A DNA stretch of 64,000 bases, from assembly GCF_020687205.1 (NCBI RefSeq), contig NZ_JAJEQE010000002.1:62001-126000 (forward strand), given 5' to 3'. Position numbers and translations under genes: made by a program. The notes below the pieces were generated by a model. The model was given only the letters and a program-made list of their open reading frames with translations, had not been told where the DNA came from and did not search any database. Source of the DNA: Hominisplanchenecus faecis (GTDB taxonomy: Bacteria > Bacillota > Clostridia > Lachnospirales > Lachnospiraceae). Position 1 is the first letter of the stretch, and every line of letters starts with the position of its first letter. This document shows positions 27,645 to 36,025 of this stretch, piece after piece.

Positions 27645-27656
27645 GGGGAAGAAAGA

Positions 27657-28784
27657 ATGAAAAAGAAATTAGCAGTTCTGGCGACTGTACTGATGGCAAG
27701 TGCCGTACTTGGAGGCTGTGCACAGAAAGCACCAGAAACCGAGACACGGACACAGACGCAGACGGAAACGCAGACTGAGACGGAAACCGAAACGGTTGCA
27801 ACCGAAGCAGGAACGTTTGATCAGGGAGAGGCACTGCCGAAAGGAAAAGTACGCAGCTACCTGACCGGAAAGATCGTTGATAAAAAGATCGGTCGGAAAA
27901 GACCGTATGCGATCATGCTCAATAACATTTACGGTGCCATTCCGCAGGCCGGTATCGAACGTGCCGATGTGGTATACGAAGCTCCGGTAGAAGGTGCGAT
28001 CACAAGACTGATGGGTATTTTTGAAGACTACGACGGGATGGAGAAGATTGGTTCTGTTCGAAGCTGCCGTGAGTATTATGTGCATTTTGCAAAAGAATTT
28101 GATGCATTGTATGTACATTACGGACAGGCTGTTTATGCGTGTGAGATTCTGAACAGCAACATTGACAACATCAGCGGACTTTCTTCTCAGGAGGGATTTG
28201 GACAGCTTTATGGATATGCCGGAGAAGAGACGTTTTACCGCACGGATGACAGACCGTCTCCGCACAACTGTTATACCAGTGCCGACCGTCTGATCGAAGC
28301 GACAAAAAAACTGTGTTACAGCCGAGAGTATGATAAGGATTACGATGGTCATTATCAGTTTGCGGGCGACGATCAGACCGTCACCTTTACAGATCCGGCA
28401 ACCCATATTGAACCGGGATATGAAGTAAATGAACCGTGGTTTGACTATAATGCAGATGAAGGTGTATACTATCGTTATCAGTATGGCGACGCACAGATCG
28501 ATCAGCTGACCGGAGATCAGCTGAAATACGATAATGTCATTTTCCAGCTTTGCGAATGTTATCCGCTGGATGATCACGGATACCTTGCCATTGAGGCAGA
28601 AAAAGGCGGTACCGCGTATGTCTTCACAAAGGGAACTTACGAAAAATGTACCTGGACCAAGGATGATATTGAGAGTCCGGCACGTTATTTTGATGAAGAT
28701 GGAAATGAGATCACCATCAATCAGGGAAAGACCTGGGTATGTGTTGTTTATGATACAAAAGAAGACCAGATCGTGATCGAATAA
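27657..28784 (+). CDS. DUF3048 lipoprotein (YerB-like)
   Basis: A 375-residue surface lipoprotein with the lipobox VLGGC near residue 21. A low-complexity linker of about 25 residues made nearly only of Glu, Thr and Gln follows. The rest is the DUF3048 pair known from Bacillus YerB, with YAIMLNNIYGAIPQAGIERADVV, a SVRSCREYYVHFA segment and a C-terminal domain ending in GKTWVCVVYD. The family's function is unknown; a cell-wall role is plausible from its location. It follows ybeY closely. The 79 bases to the next gene show no clear terminator. Confidence 0.88.
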   Translation: MKKKLAVLATVLMASAVLGGCAQKAPETETRTQTQTETQTETETETVATEAGTFDQGEALPKGKVRSYLTGKIVDKKIGRKRPYAIMLNNIYGAIPQAGIERADVVYEAPVEGAITRLMGIFEDYDGMEKIGSVRSCREYYVHFAKEFDALYVHYGQAVYACEILNSNIDNISGLSSQEGFGQLYGYAGEETFYRTDDRPSPHNCYTSADRLIEATKKLCYSREYDKDYDGHYQFAGDDQTVTFTDPATHIEPGYEVNEPWFDYNADEGVYYRYQYGDAQIDQLTGDQLKYDNVIFQLCECYPLDDHGYLAIEAEKGGTAYVFTKGTYEKCTWTKDDIESPARYFDEDGNEITINQGKTWVCVVYDTKEDQIVIE

Positions 28785-28863
28785 AAAAATACAGAAAATA
28801 TACCCCGTCGCAGGTGCGTCTGCCTGGTTCGCTGCCCGCGGGAACAAAGAGGTATGATAAAAT

Positions 28864-30519
28864 ATGAGTAAAAAGAGTTCAAGCAAAACAAATTTTCTGG
28901 CACAGGGGACGATTCTTGTAATCGCCTCCTTTGTCGCAAAAGCAATCGGTATGATCTACCGTATTCCGCTCACTCACATTTTGGGGGATGACGGAAACGG
29001 TTATTATTCTACCGCAAATGAGATTTATACTATTATCCTGATGATTTCTTCTTTCAGCCTTCCGCTTGCTGTATCCAGGCTGGTAGCAGAGCGGGAGTAT
29101 GCAGGAGAAGTGAAAAATTCCTACAGGGTTCTGATCTGTTCCCTGCGTTTTGCGGCCGTGACAGGCGGTATTCTTTCCATTCTGACTTTCCTGCTTGGCG
29201 GTGTGATCACCAAGTATGTGATGGGGGTGGAGCTTGCAAGCTATGCACTTCGTGTCCTTGCACCGGCGATCTTTCTTTTTGCACTGACCGGTGTACTGCG
29301 TGGTTTTTTCCAGGGACATGGTACAATGGTCCCGACAGCGATATCACAGATCATTGAGCAGGTCATCAATGCAATTATTTCCGTAGCCGGTGCTTATGTG
29401 ATGCTGCAGTACGGCCTGAAGCTTGGTGAGAAAAAAGGCGATGCGGAGCTTGGAACCGCACTTGCAGCAGCAGGAGGTACATTTGGAACGGTCGCCAGCG
29501 TCGGTGTGGCACTGCTGTTTATGATAGTGATCTATCTTGGCTATCGTAACGGTTTCAAACGCCGCATGAAAAAGGACAAAACAAGAAGAAGAGAATCTGA
29601 CCGTGCCATTTACCGTGCGATTACTTACACTATTCTTCCAATCGTGCTCAGTACGCTGGTATATAATATCAGCACGATCATCGACCAGGGCGTGTTCAAC
29701 CACATTCTGGCAGGCATGGGATTTACCCAGAAACAGTACGCAACCGTCTGGGGCATCTACAGCGGTAAATTCCGCGTGTTGATGAACGTCCCGCTGTCGA
29801 TCGCATCCTGTCTGGCACCTTCGGTTGTACCGGCTCTGACAGAGGCGATGGCGAACAATGATTTACGGGAAGCCGGACTTCGGACCCGCGATACGATCCG
29901 CTATACCATGGTATTTACAATCCCGTGTGCAGTCGGTATGGCGGCACTGGCAAGACCAATCATGATGATGCTCTACGGAAACAACGACAGTCTGGCCCTT
30001 GCGGCAGGCATTATGCAAAGCGGAGCACTTCTGACCGTCCTTCTGGCACTGTCTACGCTTACCACCGGTATTTTACAGGGACTTGGTGAGATGCAGGCAC
30101 CGCTTGTGCATGCAGCGACAGCCGTGGCGATCCATCTTGGATTTTTAGTTCTGTTTGTTGTAAAGTTTAAATGGAACATTTATGGAGTAGTCTATGCAAA
30201 CATTATTTTCGGACTGATCATCTGTCTGCTCAATGCACGTTCCATCCGCAAAAAACTGCACTATCGCCAGGAGATTAAAAAGACCTTCCTGGTTCCGGTG
30301 ATCGCGGCCGGTGTGATGGGCATTGCCGCATATCTGGTACACAGAGTGTTCAATCTGTTTGCCGGAAATACGATCTCAACGATCCTGGCGGTATGCGTGG
30401 GAGCTGTTGTCTATGGTATCTGTCTTGTAAAACTTGGCGGTATCCTGGAGCGTGAGATCCGCAGACTTCCAAAAGGTGATCTGCTGGCAGATCTTCTGAT
30501 TCGGCTGAATATACTGTAA
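28864..30519 (+). CDS. SpoVB/MurJ-like polysaccharide flippase
   Basis: A 551-residue membrane protein of the MATE/MOP flippase superfamily with about 14 hydrophobic helices. The opening ASFVAKAIGMIYRIPLTHILGDDGNGYYSTA is typical of the SpoVB/YtgP group, which moves lipid-linked peptidoglycan or related precursors across the membrane. SpoVB is needed for spore cortex; other members act in vegetative growth. Which of the two this is cannot be decided from sequence alone. A bidirectional terminator follows. Confidence 0.88.
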   Translation: MSKKSSSKTNFLAQGTILVIASFVAKAIGMIYRIPLTHILGDDGNGYYSTANEIYTIILMISSFSLPLAVSRLVAEREYAGEVKNSYRVLICSLRFAAVTGGILSILTFLLGGVITKYVMGVELASYALRVLAPAIFLFALTGVLRGFFQGHGTMVPTAISQIIEQVINAIISVAGAYVMLQYGLKLGEKKGDAELGTALAAAGGTFGTVASVGVALLFMIVIYLGYRNGFKRRMKKDKTRRRESDRAIYRAITYTILPIVLSTLVYNISTIIDQGVFNHILAGMGFTQKQYATVWGIYSGKFRVLMNVPLSIASCLAPSVVPALTEAMANNDLREAGLRTRDTIRYTMVFTIPCAVGMAALARPIMMMLYGNNDSLALAAGIMQSGALLTVLLALSTLTTGILQGLGEMQAPLVHAATAVAIHLGFLVLFVVKFKWNIYGVVYANIIFGLIICLLNARSIRKKLHYRQEIKKTFLVPVIAAGVMGIAAYLVHRVFNLFAGNTISTILAVCVGAVVYGICLVKLGGILEREIRRLPKGDLLADLLIRLNIL

Positions 30520-30536
30520 TAGCAGTCATGTGTAAA

Positions 30537-30570
30537 AACAGGCCGTGAGCTTTGATGTTCACGACCTGTT
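30537..30570. terminator. Bidirectional terminator
   Basis: AACAGG-CGTGA (30537-30548) pairs with TCACG-CCTGTT (30559-30570). There is a T run after it on the plus strand and an A run before it (30534-30538) that serves the minus strand. It closes both the flippase gene and the convergent minus-strand gene. Confidence 0.75.
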
Positions 30571-30572
30571 TT

Positions 30573-30953
30573 CTAACTGCTGTAATTTTCCAGAAAATCA
30601 TAAAGTTCTTTTTCGGTCCGGATATATTTTCCGTTTTTGATTTCTGTTTTCAGAGCGTCCGGCAGGCTGCTTAAGCGGATGCTGGTGTTTTCGTACAACG
30701 TTTCTTTATCATCCAGATAAATTGAGACGCAGCCCTGTTCTTCTGTAAGATAATATTGATATACCGGATGCGGATTCCCGGCATTTGCCGGAGCAGAGCG
30801 TATGGTTTCACTTTCATGATCAGCAGATTCTTCGGCGGAAGGCGGATTTCCGGTGATATAGTGATAGCTTAAATTGTAGGCGGTGCAAATCAGAAGAAGT
30901 AAGAGAAATGCTGCCGCAAAATAAATAGGCCGATGTTTCATGATCTTTTTCAT
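30573..30953 (-). CDS. Small membrane-anchored protein, BofC C-terminal-like
   Basis: A 126-residue protein with one N-terminal membrane segment (about 10-27), a Ser/Glu-rich linker and a compact C-terminal domain of about 60 residues. That domain (YYLTEEQGCVSIYLD, then TLYENTSIRLSSLP and a closing ELYDFLENYSS) resembles the C-terminal domain of BofC, a forespore protein that restrains SpoIVB in Bacillus. The N-terminal BofC domain is absent, so a BofC role is not claimed. The AAAGGAGATG site precedes the ATG. It stands alone, convergent with the flippase gene. Confidence 0.65.
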   Translation of the reverse strand: MKKIMKHRPIYFAAAFLLLLLICTAYNLSYHYITGNPPSAEESADHESETIRSAPANAGNPHPVYQYYLTEEQGCVSIYLDDKETLYENTSIRLSSLPDALKTEIKNGKYIRTEKELYDFLENYSS

Positions 30954-31093
30954 CTCCTTTTTTTCAGTATTTCCGCTTTTTCCTGTTTTATCCGGGCAAT
31001 TGACCTCTGGACGTACCTGACAAAATGGTGTAAGATAGCATGGAAAATGATCTGCAGACGAGCAGCAGATGGATGATACTTCAGGAGGAAAAC

Positions 31094-31945
31094 ATGAACA
31101 GCAGTATCAGAGAAATATTAAAAGATAAAAAGCGAATTGTGATAAAGATTGGTTCTTCGTCCCTGACTCACCCGGAGACAGGGGCGTTGAACCTTACGAA
31201 ACTGGAAGTTCTGGTGCGTGAGATCAGTGATCTCCATAATATGGGCAAAGATGTGATTGTGGTATCATCGGGGGCGATTGCGGTCGGAAGAAGAGCTGCA
31301 GGTCTCGGACACCGACCAAGTGAGACAAAAGAAAAACAGGCATGTGCTGCAATCGGACAGGCCAGACTGATGATGATCTATCAGAAGCTTTTTTCGGAAT
31401 ACAATCAGCTGGCAGCACAGATCCTGATGACCAAACGTACCGTTATGGACAATCTGAGTCGTTTTAATGCACTGAATACCTTTCAGGAACTGTTAAAATT
31501 AGGGGCGATTCCGATTGTAAATGAAAACGATACGGTTTCCACGTATGAGATGCAGTTTGGTGATAATGATACGCTTTCTGCGATCGTAGCGGCATTGATT
31601 GATGCAGATCTGCTGCTCCTGCTGTCGGATATTGACGGTCTGTTTACGGATGATCCGAACAGCAATCCAAATGCGGAATTAATCCATGTAGTAGAAAAAC
31701 TGGATGACCATTTGCTGAAAATGGGAAAGAGCACATCTACAAGCGATGTCGGCACCGGCGGTATGGCATCGAAATTGACAGCGGCAAAGCTCGCTTCCGC
31801 AGCAGGCACGGATATGGTCATTGCAAATGGAGAAGATTTCCGAAATATCCATCGTGTGATCGAAGGACAGGACTGCGGTACCCTTTTTCTTTCTCACAAA
31901 AAAGATGAGTTTTATCTGATGGATTATCTGGAAAAAATGTTATAA
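31094..31945 (+). CDS. proB: Glutamate 5-kinase, short form
   Basis: Phosphorylates glutamate in the first step of proline synthesis. The 283 residues cover only the amino acid kinase domain: KRIVIKIGSSSLTHPETG, VIVVSSGAIAVG, PIVNENDTVS and the GTGGMASKLTAAKLA loop. The C-terminal PUA domain of longer enzymes (about 367 residues in E. coli) is missing, as in many clostridia. The ATG at 31094 follows CAGGAGGAAAAC. proA lies 858 bases downstream, with two unrelated genes and a repeat between. Confidence 0.95.
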   Translation: MNSSIREILKDKKRIVIKIGSSSLTHPETGALNLTKLEVLVREISDLHNMGKDVIVVSSGAIAVGRRAAGLGHRPSETKEKQACAAIGQARLMMIYQKLFSEYNQLAAQILMTKRTVMDNLSRFNALNTFQELLKLGAIPIVNENDTVSTYEMQFGDNDTLSAIVAALIDADLLLLLSDIDGLFTDDPNSNPNAELIHVVEKLDDHLLKMGKSTSTSDVGTGGMASKLTAAKLASAAGTDMVIANGEDFRNIHRVIEGQDCGTLFLSHKKDEFYLMDYLEKML

Positions 31946-31970
31946 TGCCGGGAATGTGCAAGTTGACTCT

Positions 31971-32008
31971 GGCATCATAGTTGGGGACTTTTGATACCCA
32001 CATCATAA
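31971..32008. repeat. 38-bp intergenic repeat, copy 2
   Basis: Identical to 10245-10282 except for one C/T change. It lies 18 bases before the start codon of the DUF896 gene and just ahead of its AAGGAGA site, so it is probably part of that leader. The flanks differ from copy 1. Confidence 0.75.
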
Positions 32009-32026
32009 AATAAGGAGAAATATAGT

Positions 32027-32248
32027 ATGATAACGGATGAAAAATTAGCAAGAATCAATGAACTTGCCAGAAAAGCAAAAGCAGAAGGACTGACAAGTGC
32101 CGAGACAAAAGAACGCGATGTGCTGAGAAGAGAATATATTGAAGCAGTCCGGGCAAACCTTCGCGGACAGCTGAACAATATTAATATTCAGGAACTGGAT
32201 GGAAGCATTACAAATCTTGGTGAAAAATATGGAAAAAAAGGACATTAG
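32027..32248 (+). CDS. DUF896 (YnzC-like) small protein
   Basis: A 73-residue helical protein of the DUF896/UPF0291 family: DEKLARINELARKAKAEGLTSAE, then KERDVLRREYIEAVRANLRGQ, a two-helix pattern. In Bacillus, YnzC belongs to the SOS-linked yneA operon, but its job is not known. AAGGAGAAATATAGT precedes the ATG. The stop lies inside the next gene (overlap of 20 bases), so both are translated from one message. Confidence 0.9.
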   Translation: MITDEKLARINELARKAKAEGLTSAETKERDVLRREYIEAVRANLRGQLNNINIQELDGSITNLGEKYGKKGH

Positions 32249-32786
32249 AAAACAGGTTTTTGCACAGCGGGCAAAAACAAGTGAAGCATTTGTGCAGCAG
32301 CAGAGTTCTCTGATTGCCGGGAAGATTTTTGCACTGCCGCAGTTTCAGGATGCTTCCTGTATTTATGTGTATATGGATTACAACAAAGAAGCATCAACCA
32401 GACCGATCATTGAAGAAGCATGGAGGCTTGGAAAAAAAGTGGCAGCACCAAAAGTTTTCGGTGAGGATATGCGATATTTTTACATTCATTCTTATGATGA
32501 TGTGGCTCCGGGATATTTTAATATACCGGAACCGGATGAGACGAGAAATCTGAAAGAAGCGGCAGATGAGACGGCACTGCTTCTGGTGCCGGGTGTGGCA
32601 TTTGATAAAGATCGCCACCGCTGCGGATATGGAAAAGGATTTTATGACCGCTATTTAAGCAGACATACACAGCATGCTACCGTTGCCATGGCACTGGATT
32701 TTCAGATCGTAGAAGCGGTTCCGTCAGATGTGTATGATATCTGCCCGCAGATGCTGATCACACCAACGATGATTTATGGAAAATAA
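32229..32786 (+). CDS. 5-formyltetrahydrofolate cyclo-ligase
   Basis: Converts 5-formyl-THF to 5,10-methenyl-THF with ATP, recycling a folate that inhibits other enzymes. The 185 residues are standard length. Conserved parts are the N-terminal [12 protein letters not shown], an [20 protein letters not shown] stretch, [27 protein letters not shown] (ATP site) read in parts, and the VPSDVYD region. The ATG at 32229 overlaps the DUF896 gene. proA follows after 16 bases with AAGGAGG. Confidence 0.93.
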   Translation: MEKKDIRKQVFAQRAKTSEAFVQQQSSLIAGKIFALPQFQDASCIYVYMDYNKEASTRPIIEEAWRLGKKVAAPKVFGEDMRYFYIHSYDDVAPGYFNIPEPDETRNLKEAADETALLLVPGVAFDKDRHRCGYGKGFYDRYLSRHTQHATVAMALDFQIVEAVPSDVYDICPQMLITPTMIYGK

Positions 32787-32802
32787 AAAGGAGGATTTGT
32801 CA

Positions 32803-34050
32803 ATGAAGCGAACACTGGACGAGATTGGAATGTATGCGATGGCTGCGAAGCCGCATATGCAGTTGCTTGGGACAACAAAAAAGAATCAGGCACTGGAAGC
32901 AGTTGCAAATGCATTGAATGAGAAAGCAGATTATCTGATCGCAGAAAATGAAAAAGATATGCAGGCCGGAAAAGAAGCCGGGATGCATCAGGGACTTCTG
33001 GACCGTCTGCTGCTGACCAAAGACCGCATTGCCCAGATGGCAGAAGGACTGGTACAGATCGCAGGGCTGGAAGACCCGATCGGGGAAGTGCTTTCTATGA
33101 AAAAACGCCCGAACGGACTGCTGATCGGTCAGAAACGGGTTCCGCTTGGCGTGGTTGGCATTATTTACGAATCCAGACCGAATGTGACGGCAGATGCCTT
33201 CGGACTCTGCTTTAAAACAGGAAATGTGGTCGTGTTGAAAGGCGGAAGCGATGCGATGCATTCCAACATTGCCATTGTAAAAGTAATCCGTGAAGCTTTA
33301 AGAGCGTGCAAAGTGGATGAGGATGCGATCCAGCTGATCGAGGATACCGACCGTGCCGTCACAACGGCATTGATGAAGCGGAAAGATTTTCTGGATGTTC
33401 TGATCCCAAGAGGCGGTGCGGGACTGATCCGTGCCGTTGTGGAGAACAGTACCGTTCCGGTGATCGAGACCGGAACAGGGAACTGCCATATTTATGTCGA
33501 TGAAAGTGCAGATCTTGACATGGCCGTCAATATCATTTTCAATGCAAAGACACAGCGGATCGGGGTCTGCAATGCCTGTGAATCACTGGTGGTACATGAA
33601 AAAGTGGAAAAAGCACTGATGCCGCTGTTAAAGGCAAAACTGGATGAAAAATCAGTTGAGATCCGTGGCGATGAACAGGTACAGGAAAGCGTTTCCGGCA
33701 TCGTTCCGGCTGTGGAGAGTGACTGGGGAAAAGAATATCTCGATTATATCCTCTCCGTTAAGACCGTTTCTTCCATCGACGAAGCAATCGCACATATCAA
33801 CCGCTATAACACCGGACATTCCGAGGCGATCATCACAAGAGATTATGCAAATGCTCAGAAATTTCTTGAAGAAGTGGATGCAGCAGCTGTCTATGTCAAT
33901 GCCTCCACAAGATTTACCGATGGCTTTGAATTTGGCTTTGGGGCTGAGATCGGGATCAGTACACAGAAACTCCATGCAAGAGGACCGATGGGGCTTACGG
34001 CACTGACGACCACGAAGTACATTATCTATGGAAACGGTCAGGTGCGTTAA
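32803..34050 (+). CDS. proA: Glutamate-5-semialdehyde dehydrogenase
   Basis: Reduces glutamyl 5-phosphate to the semialdehyde in proline synthesis, the step after ProB. The 415 residues have the ALDH-like fold of the ProA family: [31 protein letters not shown], the catalytic cysteine in [16 protein letters not shown], and the C-terminal [18 protein letters not shown]. The ATG at 32803 has AAGGAGG eight bases upstream; a longer start at 32776 would lie in the previous gene. Downstream is a 415-base stretch without large genes. Confidence 0.96.
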   Translation: MKRTLDEIGMYAMAAKPHMQLLGTTKKNQALEAVANALNEKADYLIAENEKDMQAGKEAGMHQGLLDRLLLTKDRIAQMAEGLVQIAGLEDPIGEVLSMKKRPNGLLIGQKRVPLGVVGIIYESRPNVTADAFGLCFKTGNVVVLKGGSDAMHSNIAIVKVIREALRACKVDEDAIQLIEDTDRAVTTALMKRKDFLDVLIPRGGAGLIRAVVENSTVPVIETGTGNCHIYVDESADLDMAVNIIFNAKTQRIGVCNACESLVVHEKVEKALMPLLKAKLDEKSVEIRGDEQVQESVSGIVPAVESDWGKEYLDYILSVKTVSSIDEAIAHINRYNTGHSEAIITRDYANAQKFLEEVDAAAVYVNASTRFTDGFEFGFGAEIGISTQKLHARGPMGLTALTTTKYIIYGNGQVR

Positions 34051-34109
34051 AAGATAACGGGAATAGATAATGCCAATACCTGGAAGCAAGAGCGGAGGAA
34101 TAGAAAGAT

Positions 34110-34205
34110 ATGTTAGGAAAATTAGGTATATTTTTCCTTGCCATTGGATTGGCAAAAATCGCATGGTATCTTATCTGGAAAGACAGAAAATATACTGAGC
34201 AGTAA
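34110..34205 (+). CDS. Predicted 31-residue membrane microprotein
   Basis: A tiny open frame: MLGKLGIFFLAIGLAKIAWY, then LIWKDRKYTEQ. It forms one hydrophobic helix of about 19 residues with a charged C-terminus, the classic layout of single-span bacterial microproteins. GGAGG at 34094-34098 lies 11 bases before the ATG, and the stop is followed by a strong hairpin at 34227. It follows proA by 59 bases and may share its transcript. No family is recognised. Confidence 0.55.
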   Translation: MLGKLGIFFLAIGLAKIAWYLIWKDRKYTEQ

Positions 34206-34226
34206 TCAGATAAAAGTAAAGCATGA

Positions 34227-34269
34227 TATAACAAACGGGCATCTGTTTAACAGATGTTCGTTTGTTATA
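34227..34269 (+). terminator. Long hairpin after the proA region
   Basis: TATAACAAACG (34227-34237) and CATCTG (34240-34245) pair with CAGATG (34251-34256) and CGTTTGTTATA (34259-34269). The two mismatched bases (GG against TT) can form G-U pairs only in the plus-strand RNA, giving a 19-bp stem with a five-base loop. There is no T run, so it may protect the 3' end rather than terminate. Confidence 0.6.
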
Positions 34270-34284
34270 CGCTGAGAAAACGGG

Positions 34285-34386
34285 ATGGCACTTTTGGTTT
34301 CCATGGGATTTATGTTTCTGCTGATCATGGTCGCTTTGTATATTGTTCTGATTTTTCCGCTATTTAGGATTATGAGAAGAGTATAG
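34285..34386 (+). CDS. Possible 33-residue hydrophobic ORF
   Basis: An open frame of 33 codons encoding a nearly fully hydrophobic peptide (MALLVSMGFMFLLIMVALYI, then VLIFPLFRIMRRV) with a positive C-terminus. It has no good Shine-Dalgarno site (only GAGAAAACGGG). It could be a microprotein, a remnant or chance; its composition is far from random, but evidence for translation is weak. Confidence 0.3.
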   Translation: MALLVSMGFMFLLIMVALYIVLIFPLFRIMRRV

Positions 34387-34398
34387 CAGACCTTTCCG

Positions 34399-34427
34399 TT
34401 GCTTTTTGCAATATCGTATGTTATATT
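34399..34427 (+). promoter_or_regulatory. Promoter for miaB
   Basis: TTGCTT at 34399-34404, a 17-base spacer and TATATT at 34422-34427, 38 bases before the miaB start codon. It probably drives the miaB to miaA gene group. Confidence 0.55.
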
Positions 34428-34465
34428 AGAAAAAGTTATTGCAATTATAGAAGGGAAGAAAATTA

Positions 34466-35929
34466 GTGACAAACAACGAAGAATTCGAAAAGATATTAGA
34501 GAACATTGATGAAAACGGTCCTGCACCAGCGGAAGAACCGGAGAGACAGTATTATTTCATAAAAAAAGCACGTGCACTTGTAAAAAAAATGTCGGAAGAA
34601 CTTGGAAGACCATTAATCTCGAGTGTCACAACCTTTGGCTGTCAGATGAATGCGAGGGACAGTGAAAAGCTGATCGGTATTCTAGAGAAGATCGGTTATG
34701 TAATGACAGAAGACGAACATGCAGATTTTGTGATCTACAATACCTGTACGGTCCGTGAGAATGCAAATCAGCGAGTTTACGGACGACTCGGAGCTTTAAA
34801 CAGTATGAAAAAGAAAAATCCGCATATGCTGATCGGTCTGTGCGGCTGTATGATGCAGGAGCCGGAAGTTGTAGAAAAACTGAAAAAGAGCTACCGTTTC
34901 GTGGATCTGATTTTTGGAACACACAATATTTTTAAGTTTGCAGAGCTGATCTACACCAGACTGATCTCTGAACGTATGGTGATCGATATCTGGAAAGATA
35001 CCACGCAGATTGTAGAGGAGCTTCCGGTGGAGCGAAAATATCCGTTCAAATCCGGTGTCAATATTATGTTTGGCTGCAACAATTTCTGCAGTTACTGTAT
35101 CGTTCCATATGTCAGAGGACGTGAGAGAAGCCGTGAGCCGAAGGATATCATTCGTGAGATTGAAAAACTGGTTGCAGATGGCGTTGTGGAAGTGATGCTT
35201 CTTGGACAGAATGTCAATTCTTACGGCAAAAATCTGGAGCAGCCGATGACTTTTGCAGCTCTTTTAAGAGAAGCAGAAAAGGTAGAAGGCCTGAAGCGGA
35301 TCCGTTTTATGACCTCTCATCCAAAGGATCTGTCGGATGAACTGATTGAGGTTATGAAAGAATCAAAGAAAATCTGTCCGCATTTTCATCTGCCGCTGCA
35401 GTCCGGCAGCAGTGCTATTTTAAAGAAAATGAACCGCCATTATACAAAAGAACGTTATCTGGAACTGGTTCGAAAACTTCGGGCGGCACTTCCGGATATT
35501 TCTCTGACAACGGATATTATTGTCGGCTTTCCGGGTGAAACAGAAGAAGATTTTCTGGAGACGATGGAAGTGGTAAAAGAAGTGCAGTATGACAGTGCGT
35601 TTACCTTTATCTATTCCAAGCGTACCGGAACCCCGGCAGCTGTTATGGAAAATCAGATCCCGGATGATGTAGTGAAAGACCGTTTTGACCGTCTGCTTGC
35701 AGAAGTACAGGAAATTTCGAGAGAACGCTGTGCAAGATTTGAAGGACAGACGATGGATGTTCTGGTGGAAGATGTCAATGACCATGATCCGTCCCTTGTC
35801 ACCGGAAGACTGACCAACAACCTGCTGGTACATTTTAAGGGTACAGAAGACTTGATCGGAAAAATCGTCGATGTGCATCTGGATGAGTGCCGCGGATTTT
35901 ATTATATGGGAACGATGATTTCAAAATAA
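34466..35929 (+). CDS. miaB: tRNA-2-methylthio-N6-dimethylallyladenosine synthase
   Basis: A radical-SAM methylthiotransferase that completes ms2i6A at tRNA position 37, acting after MiaA. The 487 residues include a 60-residue N-terminal extension, the UPF0004 domain with three cysteines (FGCQMNARD, NTCTVRENA, GLCGCMMQ), the radical-SAM cluster CNNFCSYCIVPYVRGRERSR, and a C-terminal TRAM domain (about 415-487). It starts with GTG after AAGGGAAG. miaA is 7.5 kb downstream in the same direction, with mutS and mutL between. Confidence 0.95.
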   Translation: MTNNEEFEKILENIDENGPAPAEEPERQYYFIKKARALVKKMSEELGRPLISSVTTFGCQMNARDSEKLIGILEKIGYVMTEDEHADFVIYNTCTVRENANQRVYGRLGALNSMKKKNPHMLIGLCGCMMQEPEVVEKLKKSYRFVDLIFGTHNIFKFAELIYTRLISERMVIDIWKDTTQIVEELPVERKYPFKSGVNIMFGCNNFCSYCIVPYVRGRERSREPKDIIREIEKLVADGVVEVMLLGQNVNSYGKNLEQPMTFAALLREAEKVEGLKRIRFMTSHPKDLSDELIEVMKESKKICPHFHLPLQSGSSAILKKMNRHYTKERYLELVRKLRAALPDISLTTDIIVGFPGETEEDFLETMEVVKEVQYDSAFTFIYSKRTGTPAAVMENQIPDDVVKDRFDRLLAEVQEISRERCARFEGQTMDVLVEDVNDHDPSLVTGRLTNNLLVHFKGTEDLIGKIVDVHLDECRGFYYMGTMISK

Positions 35930-36025
35930 AGCCAAAAGAAACAGATCGAAGAAAACAGGCGTATTTTGCTTTTTCAGTCAGAAAAGGCGGGGTACGTCTG
36001 TATTCATGAACATAAGGAGAGGTTT

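Noticed and set aside
27735-27800. A short tandem repeat of ACxGAGACG-like units, considered as a repeat array
   Set aside because: It is the coding sequence of the Glu/Thr/Gln linker in the DUF3048 lipoprotein; units are imperfect and there are no spacers as in a CRISPR array.
28795-28850. A G/C-rich patch between the DUF3048 and flippase genes, considered as a terminator or RNA
   Set aside because: Only short, imperfect stems can be drawn and there is no T run.
27669-28886. A 405-codon open frame on the minus strand
   Set aside because: It is the antisense shadow of the DUF3048 lipoprotein gene; its composition mirrors the plus-strand codons and it has no recognisable motif.
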